Of a stretch of DNA of 64,000 bases, positions 22,395-33,861 are shown one piece after another. The first letter of the stretch is position 1; every line of letters begins with the position of its first letter. Source of the stretch: Echiichthys vipera (taxonomy: Eukaryota > Chordata > Actinopteri > Perciformes > Trachinidae); contig OY829658.1 of assembly GCA_963691815.1 (NCBI GenBank), positions 19,439,971-19,503,970 on the forward strand, written 5' to 3'. The notes below the pieces were generated by a model. It searched no databases. It was not told the origin of the DNA and was given only the letters and a program-made list of their open reading frames with translations. The translations under genes were made by a program, and so were the position numbers.

Positions 22395-25300
22395 GCTCTG
22401 CCTCTAAACTGTGTAATAATGACGCAGGAGAAAGATGCCTATATACTTTGATCCTCACAGAGATTAAATCAAGAAGAATACTTAAAGAATGGGAAAGCAA
22501 GTATGCGCAGTGTACTATATACGTATAATATGCCTTGTCATTTGAAAAAAAAATTGTAAATATACATATTTCTCTTTTAGTTTCTTCTTTTTTGCTGCTA
22601 TAAAAAAAGATGATTATTTTTGTTAGTAGTTCTGTTTTCTATATAAAGACTGTATATATCTCTATGTTCTGTAAATATGCTTGAGCCTTCATATGTAGGA
22701 CTCTGGATGAACACTGTATGGAACGCACCTTTAAAATCTGTTCAGAATTAAACCAACAACGACTCCTTTCATTATTTAACCTTTCAAAACACGAGAACAA
22801 GGAGGGACTACATACCATACACAGATATATTCAGACGGGAAGTATGATAAAATAATGTGTTTTTTGAACAAATCATGTAAACATGTTCTAGTATAAACCT
22901 AAAATACAAGTGTGAACCAGAAAATTAGCATAATATGGGACCTTTCAAATGTTGCAGTAGATATAAAAAGTCATACCCACAAACTGCGGATATAAATGTG
23001 TCATTTAGAGAGACACAAAGGAGAAAAACATTTCAAGAAAATTAAATATAGATGTACAGTTTCGTCCTAAAAAATACAAATTTAAGTTCACATTGTATGT
23101 GTTTACGTTGATCCTTTCTTTTTCTCTTTTCTTTTTTGGGTTTATATGAAAGATTAAACCAGAAATACAGTGGATGTCAGTAACATTTCTGACAGTTATC
23201 CTTTCATTTCTTAAAAAATATCTGGTCAGGTTTGAGTGTTGGCACTCTACAGGATCTATGTTTAATGGATTTTGGTGTAGATACATTTGGTGCAGGAAAG
23301 AAACACCTTTAAAAAAACGTTATATTAAACGCCTTAATTTAATCAGGGATAGAACAGTGCCTTCATTAATATAAACAAAATGAGTTTGTTGTGATGTTTT
23401 CAGCATTGCGGGTAATAAACTCTTTAACTTACATCTATGGAGAGTTTGAGTGTAACATATCAACCATGTGACTGCTGGTGAAGTACCCTGCTGGTCTGCA
23501 GTTTCAGGACATTTTTTTTTCAGGGGAAGAAAAACATCTTAGCTCAGCATTTTCAAAGCTTCAAAGCAGCCGTCTGGTTTCCCATGATGCTGTGTGGTCA
23601 GACCGCTGAGAGAGGAGAGGAAGATCTGAAAAACTGACTTTGTTCCTGCAGAATCAGATTTCTCTCGCTCACACTCAGGGTCACAGTCCTCACTTTCCAC
23701 ACAGAAACCAGAGAAGGAACCTGAAACTGTGTGTGTGTGTGTTTTTAAGACTCATCATGTGACCACAGCAGCAGCTGATGGTAAGTGACCTGCTGCTGCC
23801 CCTCTGGAGGGATTAAAGGGAAACACCACTCAATTTAATGACTCATATTCCTGCCATGACTGGCACTTTATTTAATATATCTGTGAAACTGAACAGCTCA
23901 TCTCTAATATGTAATCCATAAAAACATTTTAAGAGTGAGTTTAGGTCCATGTTGGGCAACAGTTAGGATAAAATTTGGCTGAAAATGTCGTTTTTTGAGG
24001 TTTTGTGCGAAGACAATATCAATAGTCAAAGTTTTCTATTTTATCTTGGGATGAAATATGTTTGCTTTTGGGATTTTGTCCTAGAAAAGATATAAAAACA
24101 ATACACACATTGTAACAGTGCTCATATTTAGCTGTGTATGAGCAGTAGCCACATGCACCTGAACAGTCAAATAATCAAATTGTCAGCTAATCAGCTACAG
24201 TATACAGTATATTTGGTTTGTTATCACGGCCTCTGGTACTCTGTGGTGAAACACTGTCCTCTGGAGGAAACAACTCAGACAAGCTCTGCAGGTCTGGTTC
24301 AAGCTGAGGATTTACTCACACAATATTATTTGGTGTAATGTTTGGCTGTTTACAGAGTGACACTGAATGCAAAAGTGAGAAAATATTGTCCCACAATTCA
24401 AATGAATTGCTAATAGATATGGTTGAGAAAGGTGTTAAAGCTACGCATCTACTTTTAACCTATAAATATGATTTTATTTTTCATTTAACAAATCCCCAAA
24501 TAGGTAAAAAGAGAAAACGGTGAAAACATAAGCACCGGGAACAAGCAATGAAGAAAGTGAAGAAATGAAATCTGTAAAATTCAAATAGTCATCCCTTTAA
24601 TACAAACGTACAGTGAGTACTAAAGTGTGTGTGGGTAATGTGCTGGCTTTGACTTCAGTGCGTACGTAAATTTACATAAATGGAAAAATGATAAAATAAC
24701 ACAGTTCCATTAACCTTTTTAAAACAACTCACACATTAAACACATGACCTCATCTCTCCTAGATGTTTTGTGAGTCACATCATGTCCTCTCAATGATCAG
24801 AAAGATAATATGGAACATTTGTTGAAACTCAATGAGTGCGTTTGTTTTTCATAATTCCCTTTAAAGTCAGTGTTTTAGAGATGGGAGTTTTCTGCGTGAG
24901 GCTGATGACGCCCCTCCATTTAGACACTTGTAAAATGATAAACAAAGAGAACCCTACTGTGTACTTGGGAGACTAACTGTTACAAGTGTTTATATTTCTG
25001 GAGAGGAGCTTATTTAATGTGTTGACTCAGGAATCTGTCCTGTTGTTTTCTTTAACCTTAGCTTTAGCTTCACAAAGCAACACTGGAGACAGAAATGGAA
25101 AGACGGCACACAATTGGGTGTTTCCATTTAAAAGGGAAGAATTTAGTCACATGCATGATTGAAACAGGAGTTACTATAGTTTTCTTTCATTTGAAATGTT
25201 TAGTTTAGTTTCAGTTAGTTTCCAGAAAGCTTTTTTCAATTGTTATTGTTTTTTTGTTTTTTTTAGTTTGGGTTGCATCGATTTCAGTATTAGTTTGAGT

Positions 25301-26270
25301 CATTTTTATTTTACCATGAGGGGCATTTGTCGGGGACAAAATGTAAGAAGTTTGCATTACAATACAAATGCAACACTGTGAAGGCAATTGACTCAGACAG
25401 TCATGTAGACTGTCACACGCCCTGTATATTTTTATTTTAGATCGTTTTGTACACACACAGTATCTTTCCAGTTAGTTTTTATTTCAGTTAACTAAAATGC
25501 CTTTTCATTTAGTGTTAGTGAACTATAATACCCTTCGTTGAAACTAAATCCCACTTTTGCATGTTGGTGTTAGTCTTTATTAGACAGTTACAGTGAAGCT
25601 ACAGACAGGAAAGACGGGAGTGTAACATGCAGTTTTATGGTTACATGATGCGCCTTTAATTATAGTGAATAGGTCCCTTTTTTATTTTTTTAAATTTTTT
25701 AAGTTTTACTTCCACCATATTTGTAAATGGCAAAACATTAGAAACACATTTCAATATAATGTAGTTCAGTTCAAAATTGCTGCTAAGTGCAAACGCCAAT
25801 ATTACACATTTAGTTGAATAAATACGTCCGATAGTGTCGGTCAAAACTGAACATTATTATCTATGTAAAGGTTGAATTTATGGCTTAGCTGTTGTTCTGG
25901 ATTACATTTAATTTTACAGGTGTACATAATAATGTGTTCCCAGTACAAAATATCAACTCTGTACATTCTCCATAGATTCATTATAATCCACTCCACATTA
26001 GTAAGCATATTGTACTGTAGTTCAAGATATTTCAATATTTTAAATCCTGTCTCAACATTTTTATATGTTGTCTTGTGGTCTCTCCAATAGTACACGCTCA
26101 TCCGTTTCACAGCAAAATCATCCCTTGGTGGTCCAGTATTCGTTCTCTGGACAACATCCAAGCAAGGTCATGGGGACATGGCGATAACAGGATGAGGAAG
26201 TGGTTCCTATTGTTCATCTGAGTCTTTCTCTCTTGTCTATTCCACTCACAGGTGTCAGGGGGTCCCCTCT

Positions 26271-28142
26271 TTAAATGGACTGCTCCATGTTGGCAGCAGA
26301 GAGGGGACTGCTTGTGAGGGTGATTGTGGCAACGCTGTGAGCTATCGCCAATGCCGTACCCGGGCATTTATTCACTGAGTTTCTCTCCCCTTCTCCCCCA
26401 CTTGTCTGCCCTGCCTCCCCGTCCCCCTCCCTCGCTCCCCTCCTCCTCGTCCTCCATACTCTCTTGAAGCTGTCCGTCACAAAGCAGTAAACCACTGGAT
26501 CCAGGCAGCTGTTCAGGCTGCTCAGGGTTACTGTGATGTGATAGGCAAGTATGTGCCCTGCCCCCTGTCCTAGCCCCTCCCCTCCGACTTTGACCCGGAA
26601 GTAAACCAGCACCTGTCTGACGTGGAACGGCGTGAAGCATATGGTGACGACCACCAGGACGGTGACCAGCAGTCTGACTGCACGTGCCCTCCTCGCCCTG
26701 CTCTGCTGGGGCATCAGGCCGTGGCTGGAGGAGAGAAAACAGGCGACCCGCAGAGTGAAGCCCACCACGGCCAACAGGGGGAGCAGGAACTCCAGGATGG
26801 TGAGGTAGAAGAGGGCAGGGAGGAGCACGCAGGAGGAGCTGAACCCCAACGCCGTGGTCTGTAGAGAGCAGAAGAGACATCAAGAAGTCTGATCAAGTTC
26901 AGAGCTTTACAAACAGAGGGTGACCCATTTAATGTCTGAAATCTACTCATATGTCTTATACTGTTATACTGGAAGTTAAGGGTCAATACCAAATTCCCTT
27001 GAAAAGGTTTTTCCTTGGAAAAAACAAGGAAACCTTTGCCCTGTTTTTTATCCACAGTTTGAAGATCTATCTATGTATTTATCGGTTTGTGTTATAATTG
27101 TAATGCATGTTGTAATGCATGTGTCTTCACCTGGAAAGAGTAGGTGACAACAACTGCAACGAACCAAACCGTGGCGCTGACACACTTGGCCGTTCCTGTG
27201 GTCCTGCATCGATGGAGAGTACTGGACGCATGGACGACAGCGAGGTACCGATCTATACAGATACTGATGGAGGAGGAGTGGAGGGGAGTCACAAAGAAAG
27301 GTAGAGGTAAAACATCAACATTCATGTGCTCAAGTGTTCATTTGTGTTAAATGTTGAATGAAGGAGTGGCCCACCTGGTCAAAAACAGTATACTACAGTA
27401 CATGTTGACAAAGTAGCTGAAGGTGTGAACGTAGGAACAGGCCACACAGCTCCCTCCACTGTGGTACAGAGCGATGCGAGCGGGCAGCGACAGTGCCACC
27501 AGCAGGTCTGCTACAGCCAGGTTTATGGTGTAAACCACAGAGGCTGAGGAGTGGGTGGAGGCCCCGCAAAAGACATAGAGAGCCAGACTGTTGAGGACCA
27601 CACCGACCACCAGCATCAGACAGTTACACACCTGCAGCAGGGAGGAATGGAGTCCTTTAAAAAGTTATAATGGATGTTTCACTTTGGTTGAATAGTGAGT
27701 CTCACAGTCTAGGCTGCACTTCAAACCATTATGAAGTCATATTATACTTTTTTTTAAATAATTCCTAGTATTTGAGTCCATTTTTCTCTAGGAATTACAT
27801 ACTTGATCAAATATATTTCCATAAACATTTTAAATAATATGTTTTATATTACATTATGTCTTTAACAGTGAGAATAATCATTACATCTAGGCTTCTTATT
27901 TGGGTGGATATTTGGACTAACCGGATTCCTTCTCCTACTAACTGGTACAGTCTTACCATAAGAGAGACCCACACAGCGTAGAAGTCTTGGTACAGCTGCA
28001 CATCCAGGTGAGCTAACCTATGCAGGTATGGTGCCCCCCATCGCTGGTCCCAGGTGCTGCAGTTAGTCGGGTCAGGGGTCAAGGAGGGCAGGAGGGGCTC
28101 AGTGGTGGAGGTTGAGCTGATGTTGGTGAGAAGGCTCTCCAT
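26271..28142 (-). CDS. gpr20: G protein-coupled receptor 20
   Basis: Orphan class A receptor of the plasma membrane; mammalian GPR20 is described as constitutively Gi-coupled. Exons on the - strand: 28142-27957, 27631-27375, 27263-27131, 26858-26271 (TAA). Phases agree and give 387 residues (human 358). The N-terminus carries two N-glycosylation sequons (NIS near residue 8, NCS near 28). Seven hydrophobic segments follow. Conserved points: NSLALYVF in helix 1, VVYTINLAVADLLVALSLP in helix 2, SILFLT then DRY at 152-154, EFLLPLL in helix 5, CFTPFHVRQV in helix 6, and DPVVY at 312-316 in place of NPxxY. VTLSSLNSC and YCFVT are almost identical to human GPR20. The cytoplasmic tail is Gly/Arg-rich. 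The neighbour slc45a4 is the same as in human. The start is the first ATG of the exon; untranslated exons further upstream are possible. Introns inside the coding region are unlike human. Confidence 0.93.
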
Positions 28143-31100
28143 TGGTTAAAAAGGAGGAGTGAATGACAAGTTGTCGTCTGAGTGGCAGGAGAAGTGAAGA
28201 AAAGACAAGATGAAGAAGATATGCTTAACATGCTGAACTTTAAGGCTTCATGCATGCAAGTCATAATATGCTTTGGGGCTACTGAGCTCCATGTATTGCT
28301 GATATAAGTAGAGAGAACCATGTGTGCAAAACTCTCAAATCCTGATTTATTCTGAGAGAAAGCTGCTATTATTTCCACTGAGAAACAATGTAGTGATGAT
28401 GCTTTAAGAATAGTAATACATCATCTGCATAAAGGACAATCTATGCAGACAATTTTGTGTCACGTTCACTGAGTAAAATTCCTTTGATGTTATCACTAGC
28501 CATTATTAATAATAGGTCATTATAGCACTGAAATTACTTTTGCAGGGTTTGTGTCGTAGTTATGGTGAAAATATAAACCTGATAATCCTCCTGGACTCAT
28601 TTATTTGTACATTAAAGGCTAAAAGCATGTTAGGATTGTTTGCAAACTTGGGCTGTTGCTGTCTTCTTTTTACCATCTCCTAAAAGGAGTTTAAACTAAT
28701 GACAGGAGCCCTCATAATGTTTGCAGCAGACAGATGCCTCAACCTTAAACCCTGGAGTCAGCCGTAAATATTATATTATAAATAGACTTAAACAGCTCAA
28801 GTCTAAAGTGATACAATGTGCTGCAATTGGCTTAAAGCGACTCGACATATTCCAGCTTGGTGAGCAGACACACACATACTTAAAACTAAAAGAAAGAGTA
28901 ATGACCCCAAGGGATGAAAAGTGGTCAACATCAGCAGAAGTTAATCCAGAGAGAAAGACTTTAGAAATCCTCGTCTTATAAACACTGTCCTCTTATACTT
29001 TAGACATGACTGAATCCATCTTCATATGCGCCCTGAAAGATGTGTCACTCTCAACAAAGTTAAGTACGTGACCTTGTGTGTTACTTTAAACACATAGTAT
29101 AGTATTAATATGAACCGTGTCAGTGTGTGCTGATAAATAGTCGCATAAATTTGACGAATGTGACACATCCTGTTTAAGGAAAGGGAGGCTTTAATCTTCG
29201 ACGTGTAGATGCTGTTCACTTTCAAGAGTTTTAAGGTAAATGTAACCATACATTAAGCTAAAAATAGCGCTGCTTTGGCTTAGAGGATGTGAAGAGAGAT
29301 AAAAGGATGGAAAATAAGACTTGCATGTGGGAAGCTTATAATAAAGGCCGTAATGTTGCAATGTCTTGGAAAATTTGTTCTGTAACTTTCAAGATGTAAG
29401 ACCCAGATAAGTAGTACTGTAGTTTCAGTTTTTTCTGGACTTCCTTCACCAGAAGTTTGCTTAGTTGTAATTGAGATAGATCTGTTGACGTGAGCTTAGA
29501 AATAGTGGTATGATTGTTTTGTGAAAGGACAATTTCCAAGGCCAAGAATGAATATTGATACTTATACAGTAGTTTGATGATATATTGATTTGTTTTATTT
29601 ATTCTTTTATGTGTCAGTGACAATGCAAAACAACATTGTAACAGGTGACGATAACATGATACAAATATGTTGCAAAAAGGTATTTTAGCCAAGCTAATTT
29701 GCAAACCCTGTCACTGGTTAGGCGTTAGTGCTTAGAAAGGGCATAAGTTAACATATCATTGTTACCAAAAGTACATTAGTTAAACTGAGCACATAATGAA
29801 TAAACATAAAAGTCATCTTGGCCTTCTGTCCTTGTTACACTGCAGCCGTGTGTTCAGCTCTAATGTAAAGTATGTGAGAGAGAGAAAAAGAGACTAGTAG
29901 AATTTACCAAAAATGCAGTACACAGTCATTTTTATATATAAGTTTCGGAGTTCCACTTCACATAAGACATAGCTTTTCCTGTCTGTGGCTGTGTTTTAAA
30001 TGATGATTATGAATAGCTTTCTCGTCATCAACTACCATAAACTACCCGTCATAAACTACTATATTGAAATGAGTACTTAAATATAATTTGTAGATATTTA
30101 AAAAAGAAATGAAGGACTTTATATCAGGAAAAAAACATTAAGTGGATTTGAATGAAATTTTAGCAGCTTCACACCTGAGTGAACTCTTTTTTCGTGACTT
30201 CTTAAATTTTTTCTTTACCAAGAGCGAGACAGATCACCAAATGGATTTCTCTGTTAAAAGTATTTGACAGAACCCAAAAACTTCGTTCCTTACAAATACC
30301 AGAGACGGATGAGCTCCTATCTGTTAACACGTCCTGCCGAGGAAGGACTTTCCACTCTTCATCATCATCATATAGACAGTTGGATAAAACATGGCTGAGG
30401 GCCTGGATTAAAAGACAGAGAAATGGCTGCATATCTGGCTCATGACTAGGCCATTTCTTGTACATGTCATATCAATAAAAATGTGTGCAGATTAATGTTA
30501 CCCGGCACATTTAAGTGCTAAGATTGGATCATTCAAAGTCAACTATCAAATCTCCAAAGCTTGCTTTAACCTAAACCTTAAATCAGCAAATCTCAGCAGT
30601 TTTAGACAGAACAGTAACGTCACTTTATGTATTATTTAAAGAACGAAAGCTCTTGATTTCACAAAATATCCCATCAAAAAAATTAACGAGTTGCATGTAA
30701 CAGATGAGAGAAGCAAAGTATACAGTAATTGGGTGAAATAAATGCTTCCTTAACAAATTCAACCCTTGAGTTCAAGGCATCCAGTCTCTTGTGGAAAAAT
30801 TAGCAAAAATGCAGCATTTAATGATATTTTCCTGTCTGAAAAGAATAAGAAAAGACTTATCTCAAACAATCACTAAAGAGATTATAAAATATGTTTCTGA
30901 AACATACCTTGTGCATTCAAAGAAAGAGTGAAAAGCCCTCGTCCAGTAGATCCACCCACAGCTTCTTAAAGTTTTGATGTTTATATCCGTATGATAAAGT
31001 CACAGAGTTGTTTCTGCTTCTTTCTTCACGTGTCCTCTACTAATCTTACAGTTGGTTCGTCGACAGAAGAGTGAGTCGAGAGTTGGGATGTGACCCACTC

Positions 31101-31525
31101 TGTGAGGACCTCCTCCTCATCATCTCTTTCTCATGTCACCCTCTCGTCCAACAGAAAAACACACATTCGAACAGATTACAGTAGAGACAAGTCTTCCTCT
31201 CCTAGTTTCCTTTTATCTTAATCTTCCACAAACTCTCTGGTTCTCAGCTTCCTTTTTTTATGAATCTATAAATTTCTCTCCATCTTTGCTCCCTTCTTGA
31301 TCACTCCCTTTTATCTTCTCTCCATCTGTATCCCTGCTTTATCCCAGTCCCCCTTTCTTCCCCTTTCTCTTTTTGATTATTAGGAGGGATGTTAGAGGAG
31401 GAAGAAAATGGAAGGCAACCATAAGTGTTGGCTCAGTAAAAACCCCAAAACGGGACTCACAGACAAGATAGATACATTAGATGCAAAGTTTATTTGGGCA
31501 ACAAACCGGCAACAAAGGGACAAAG

Positions 31526-31560
31526 GATGGATGGATGGATGGAAGGATGGATGGATGGCA
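31526..31560. repeat. GGAT tetranucleotide repeat
   Basis: About eight GGAT/GGAA units, just under 40 bp, in the gpr20-cfap20 intergenic region. Confidence 0.9.
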
Positions 31561-32209
31561 GAAAAACTAACAAAAAAACTTCACCGGATCAAGACTGCTG
31601 GGATAAGCCTACCATTGGCTATTTATTTCAGCCGGTGTTTTCCTCCACTTCTACTATCTCCTCTGTCTATATTGCAAGGGCACCGTTAGTGAAACATAGG
31701 AAGATTGTGATTGGTTCAAAGATCCCAGCATGCTAACTAGTGCAGCCAGACTGGCAAGTGACTTGTGGACAAAAAAGACAAGAAAATGTAAAAAAAATTA
31801 AAACCCAGAAACACCATCTTGTCTCTGTGAAACAAATTAAAGGAGAGAGCGGAATGAACAACGTCACTCAAGTAGGTTTTCTATATAAAGTTTACTTAAA
31901 GCTGCCTCTGGGGTGGTCCCGTGCTGAGAGGGTCTGAAGGAAAACAATACACGTTCTTCTCCACCTCTGTTTCTCTCTGTGTAAATACCTGAGTCAATTA
32001 GAGAAGAGAGGTGTTTTTACACAGCTGCCAGCCAGTGAACCAGTTAACTTAAATGTACGCACACTTCTAGGAAAAGGGAGAGAAAGAAAGAGAGAGATGG
32101 AGAGAAGGTATTTTACAATTATTGTAACAGAGATGTACTATTTTGAGTGAAGTAGCACCTCATAAAGAACAGTGACATAAACAACTAGAGAAATAGCCAC
32201 CCCTTCAGA

Positions 32210-32210
<1 letters not shown>

Positions 32211-32292
<82 letters not shown>

Positions 32293-32323
32293 TGTGTGTG
32301 TGTGTGTCTGTGTGTGTGTGTGT
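32211..32323. repeat. TG microsatellite with TCTG interruptions
   Basis: About 113 bp of TG with two TCTG variants near its right end. Confidence 0.98.
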
Positions 32324-33508
32324 ACATCCAGGAGCATGTGTGTGCAGCTGTGTACAGTATATGTCAAAATGTCAAACTGACTGTGATGTGATGTCATCTT
32401 GCAAAGGGTCTGGCTAATGTTTGATTGAATGTTTCTTGGCTTGTTCAAATATTTGAAACATTGTCAGATCTGTCCCGGCACGGCTTATTTAAAGTGCTAG
32501 GGACAGAGAGGAAGGATGTCCCACTTGACACTTTGGTGGGATTTAGTGGGTGACAGGAGTGCTGAAATACATCTGTGTGTAGGAAGTCTATTTCTAGACA
32601 CTGTGACTGTCATTCTATTTTTTAATTAAAGGGGCACGCAATCTAATATAAACAAATCAGTTAAGTAGGTCTGGTCTGGAGGAGCTTTAGAGTCTAAGAT
32701 AATTACTTAAGTAACATAGCTTGATTATTTTTGCTTAACAGGATGTTTTTGTTATTAATAAAGTTTGAAAGTTTCAGGCCTTTACCAACAAGGGAGGGTC
32801 AAATGAAAAGAAGCTATCAGAATGCATTATGCTACAGGTAGGATCCAAAATAGAGATTAAAATGCTAGTGCACAAATCTGTGTATCCACAACTTTATTAA
32901 CTTTATGCAGTATTAATTGCTGAAATAGGACCATACTGATAATGATGATGCATTCATAGAACTGCACAAATGGAGCAGACCTTTAAACAGTGTCATTTTT
33001 TTTTTAAATAAATCATCTTAATTACTAATAAAAATAAAGCTGATATAGCTTCAAGGTTTTTTGTTAAGTCAATAAAAGACTTTATTTAAAAAGGCTATAT
33101 TTATTCAGAGTTTCCATACATTTATTGATATGCGACCACATTAGCTGGATTGTTTTTTATTGAGTTTGAGTTGTTTTTGAAAGCCATGAAGCTTAAAACA
33201 CGTCTGCTCATTCTCCACTAATCAGACTATATGTGAGTATTGTATTGTTAAAGTGTTACCAAAATGTTTGTTAAAGTATTTCACAAACAACATCTGAAAC
33301 AACTTCTAGGATGTTTTGAAAATTAGATAAACATCAGCTTGATTATTTAACATTTTTTAATAATTTGTGGGCCTCATTTGAAATATTTATCAATTTATTT
33401 ATTTATATGCAACACTTGTATTATCAGTAACTTAATATAAATGTAGTTTAAACATGCTTAATACAGCAGACCATTGATACAAAACAGAATGCGTAGATCA
33501 GGCTTTTT

Positions 33509-33522
33509 GTTGCCAAGGCGAC
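33509..33522 (+). promoter_or_regulatory. RFX X-box-like site upstream of cfap20
   Basis: GTTGCCAAGGCGAC matches 12 of 14 positions of the palindromic X-box GTTGCCATGGCAAC that RFX factors bind in ciliary gene promoters. It lies 340 bp upstream of the cfap20 start codon. Confidence 0.6.
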
Positions 33523-33572
33523 CGAGATGCGTCACCATTTAAGAACCGACGTAAACAACGTAAAGAGCCTCT

Positions 33573-33585
33573 GTTCCCTAGCAAC
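33573..33585 (+). promoter_or_regulatory. Second X-box-like site upstream of cfap20
   Basis: GTTCCCTAGCAAC has a perfect right half-site (RGYAAC as AGCAAC) and a left half with one departure from GTNRCC. It is 51 bp downstream of the first site and 277 bp upstream of the start codon. Confidence 0.5.
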
Positions 33586-33861
33586 ACCAAAATAATGAAG
33601 AGGTGACCGCTACTCTTCCTTATATTTACGCGTCCCAATGAGAGACGTGTCGGGAATATTACAATACACGATAAGTCTGATTTTTTATTAACCGAAAGGT
33701 TTTAATTTCTGGCAACGGAACGGGTTATTTTGTACCGCACGGAACCGGTAACGTTGGGAACGGAAACCAAATCTGTAAACAAACGTCCGTCAGCAACAGT
33801 TTAGTTAGTTGACCTAACGTTAAACACATGTGCAAAACGACTGTGTGGACCAAGCGCAGAG

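Larger units (their letters stand above)
28143..33861. other. Intergenic region between divergent gpr20 and cfap20
   Basis: About 5.7 kb separates the two start codons. It contains a short GGAT-type minisatellite and a TG array, but no ORF with recognisable protein character. The last 400 bases before cfap20 are the likely cfap20 promoter. Untranslated gpr20 exons may lie here; I cannot place them. Confidence 0.6.

Noticed and set aside
26368..26883. 171-codon ORF on the - strand overlapping gpr20
   Set aside because: It is another frame of the GC-rich gpr20 last exon, with low-complexity Gly/Glu sequence. The gpr20 frame has clear receptor motifs.
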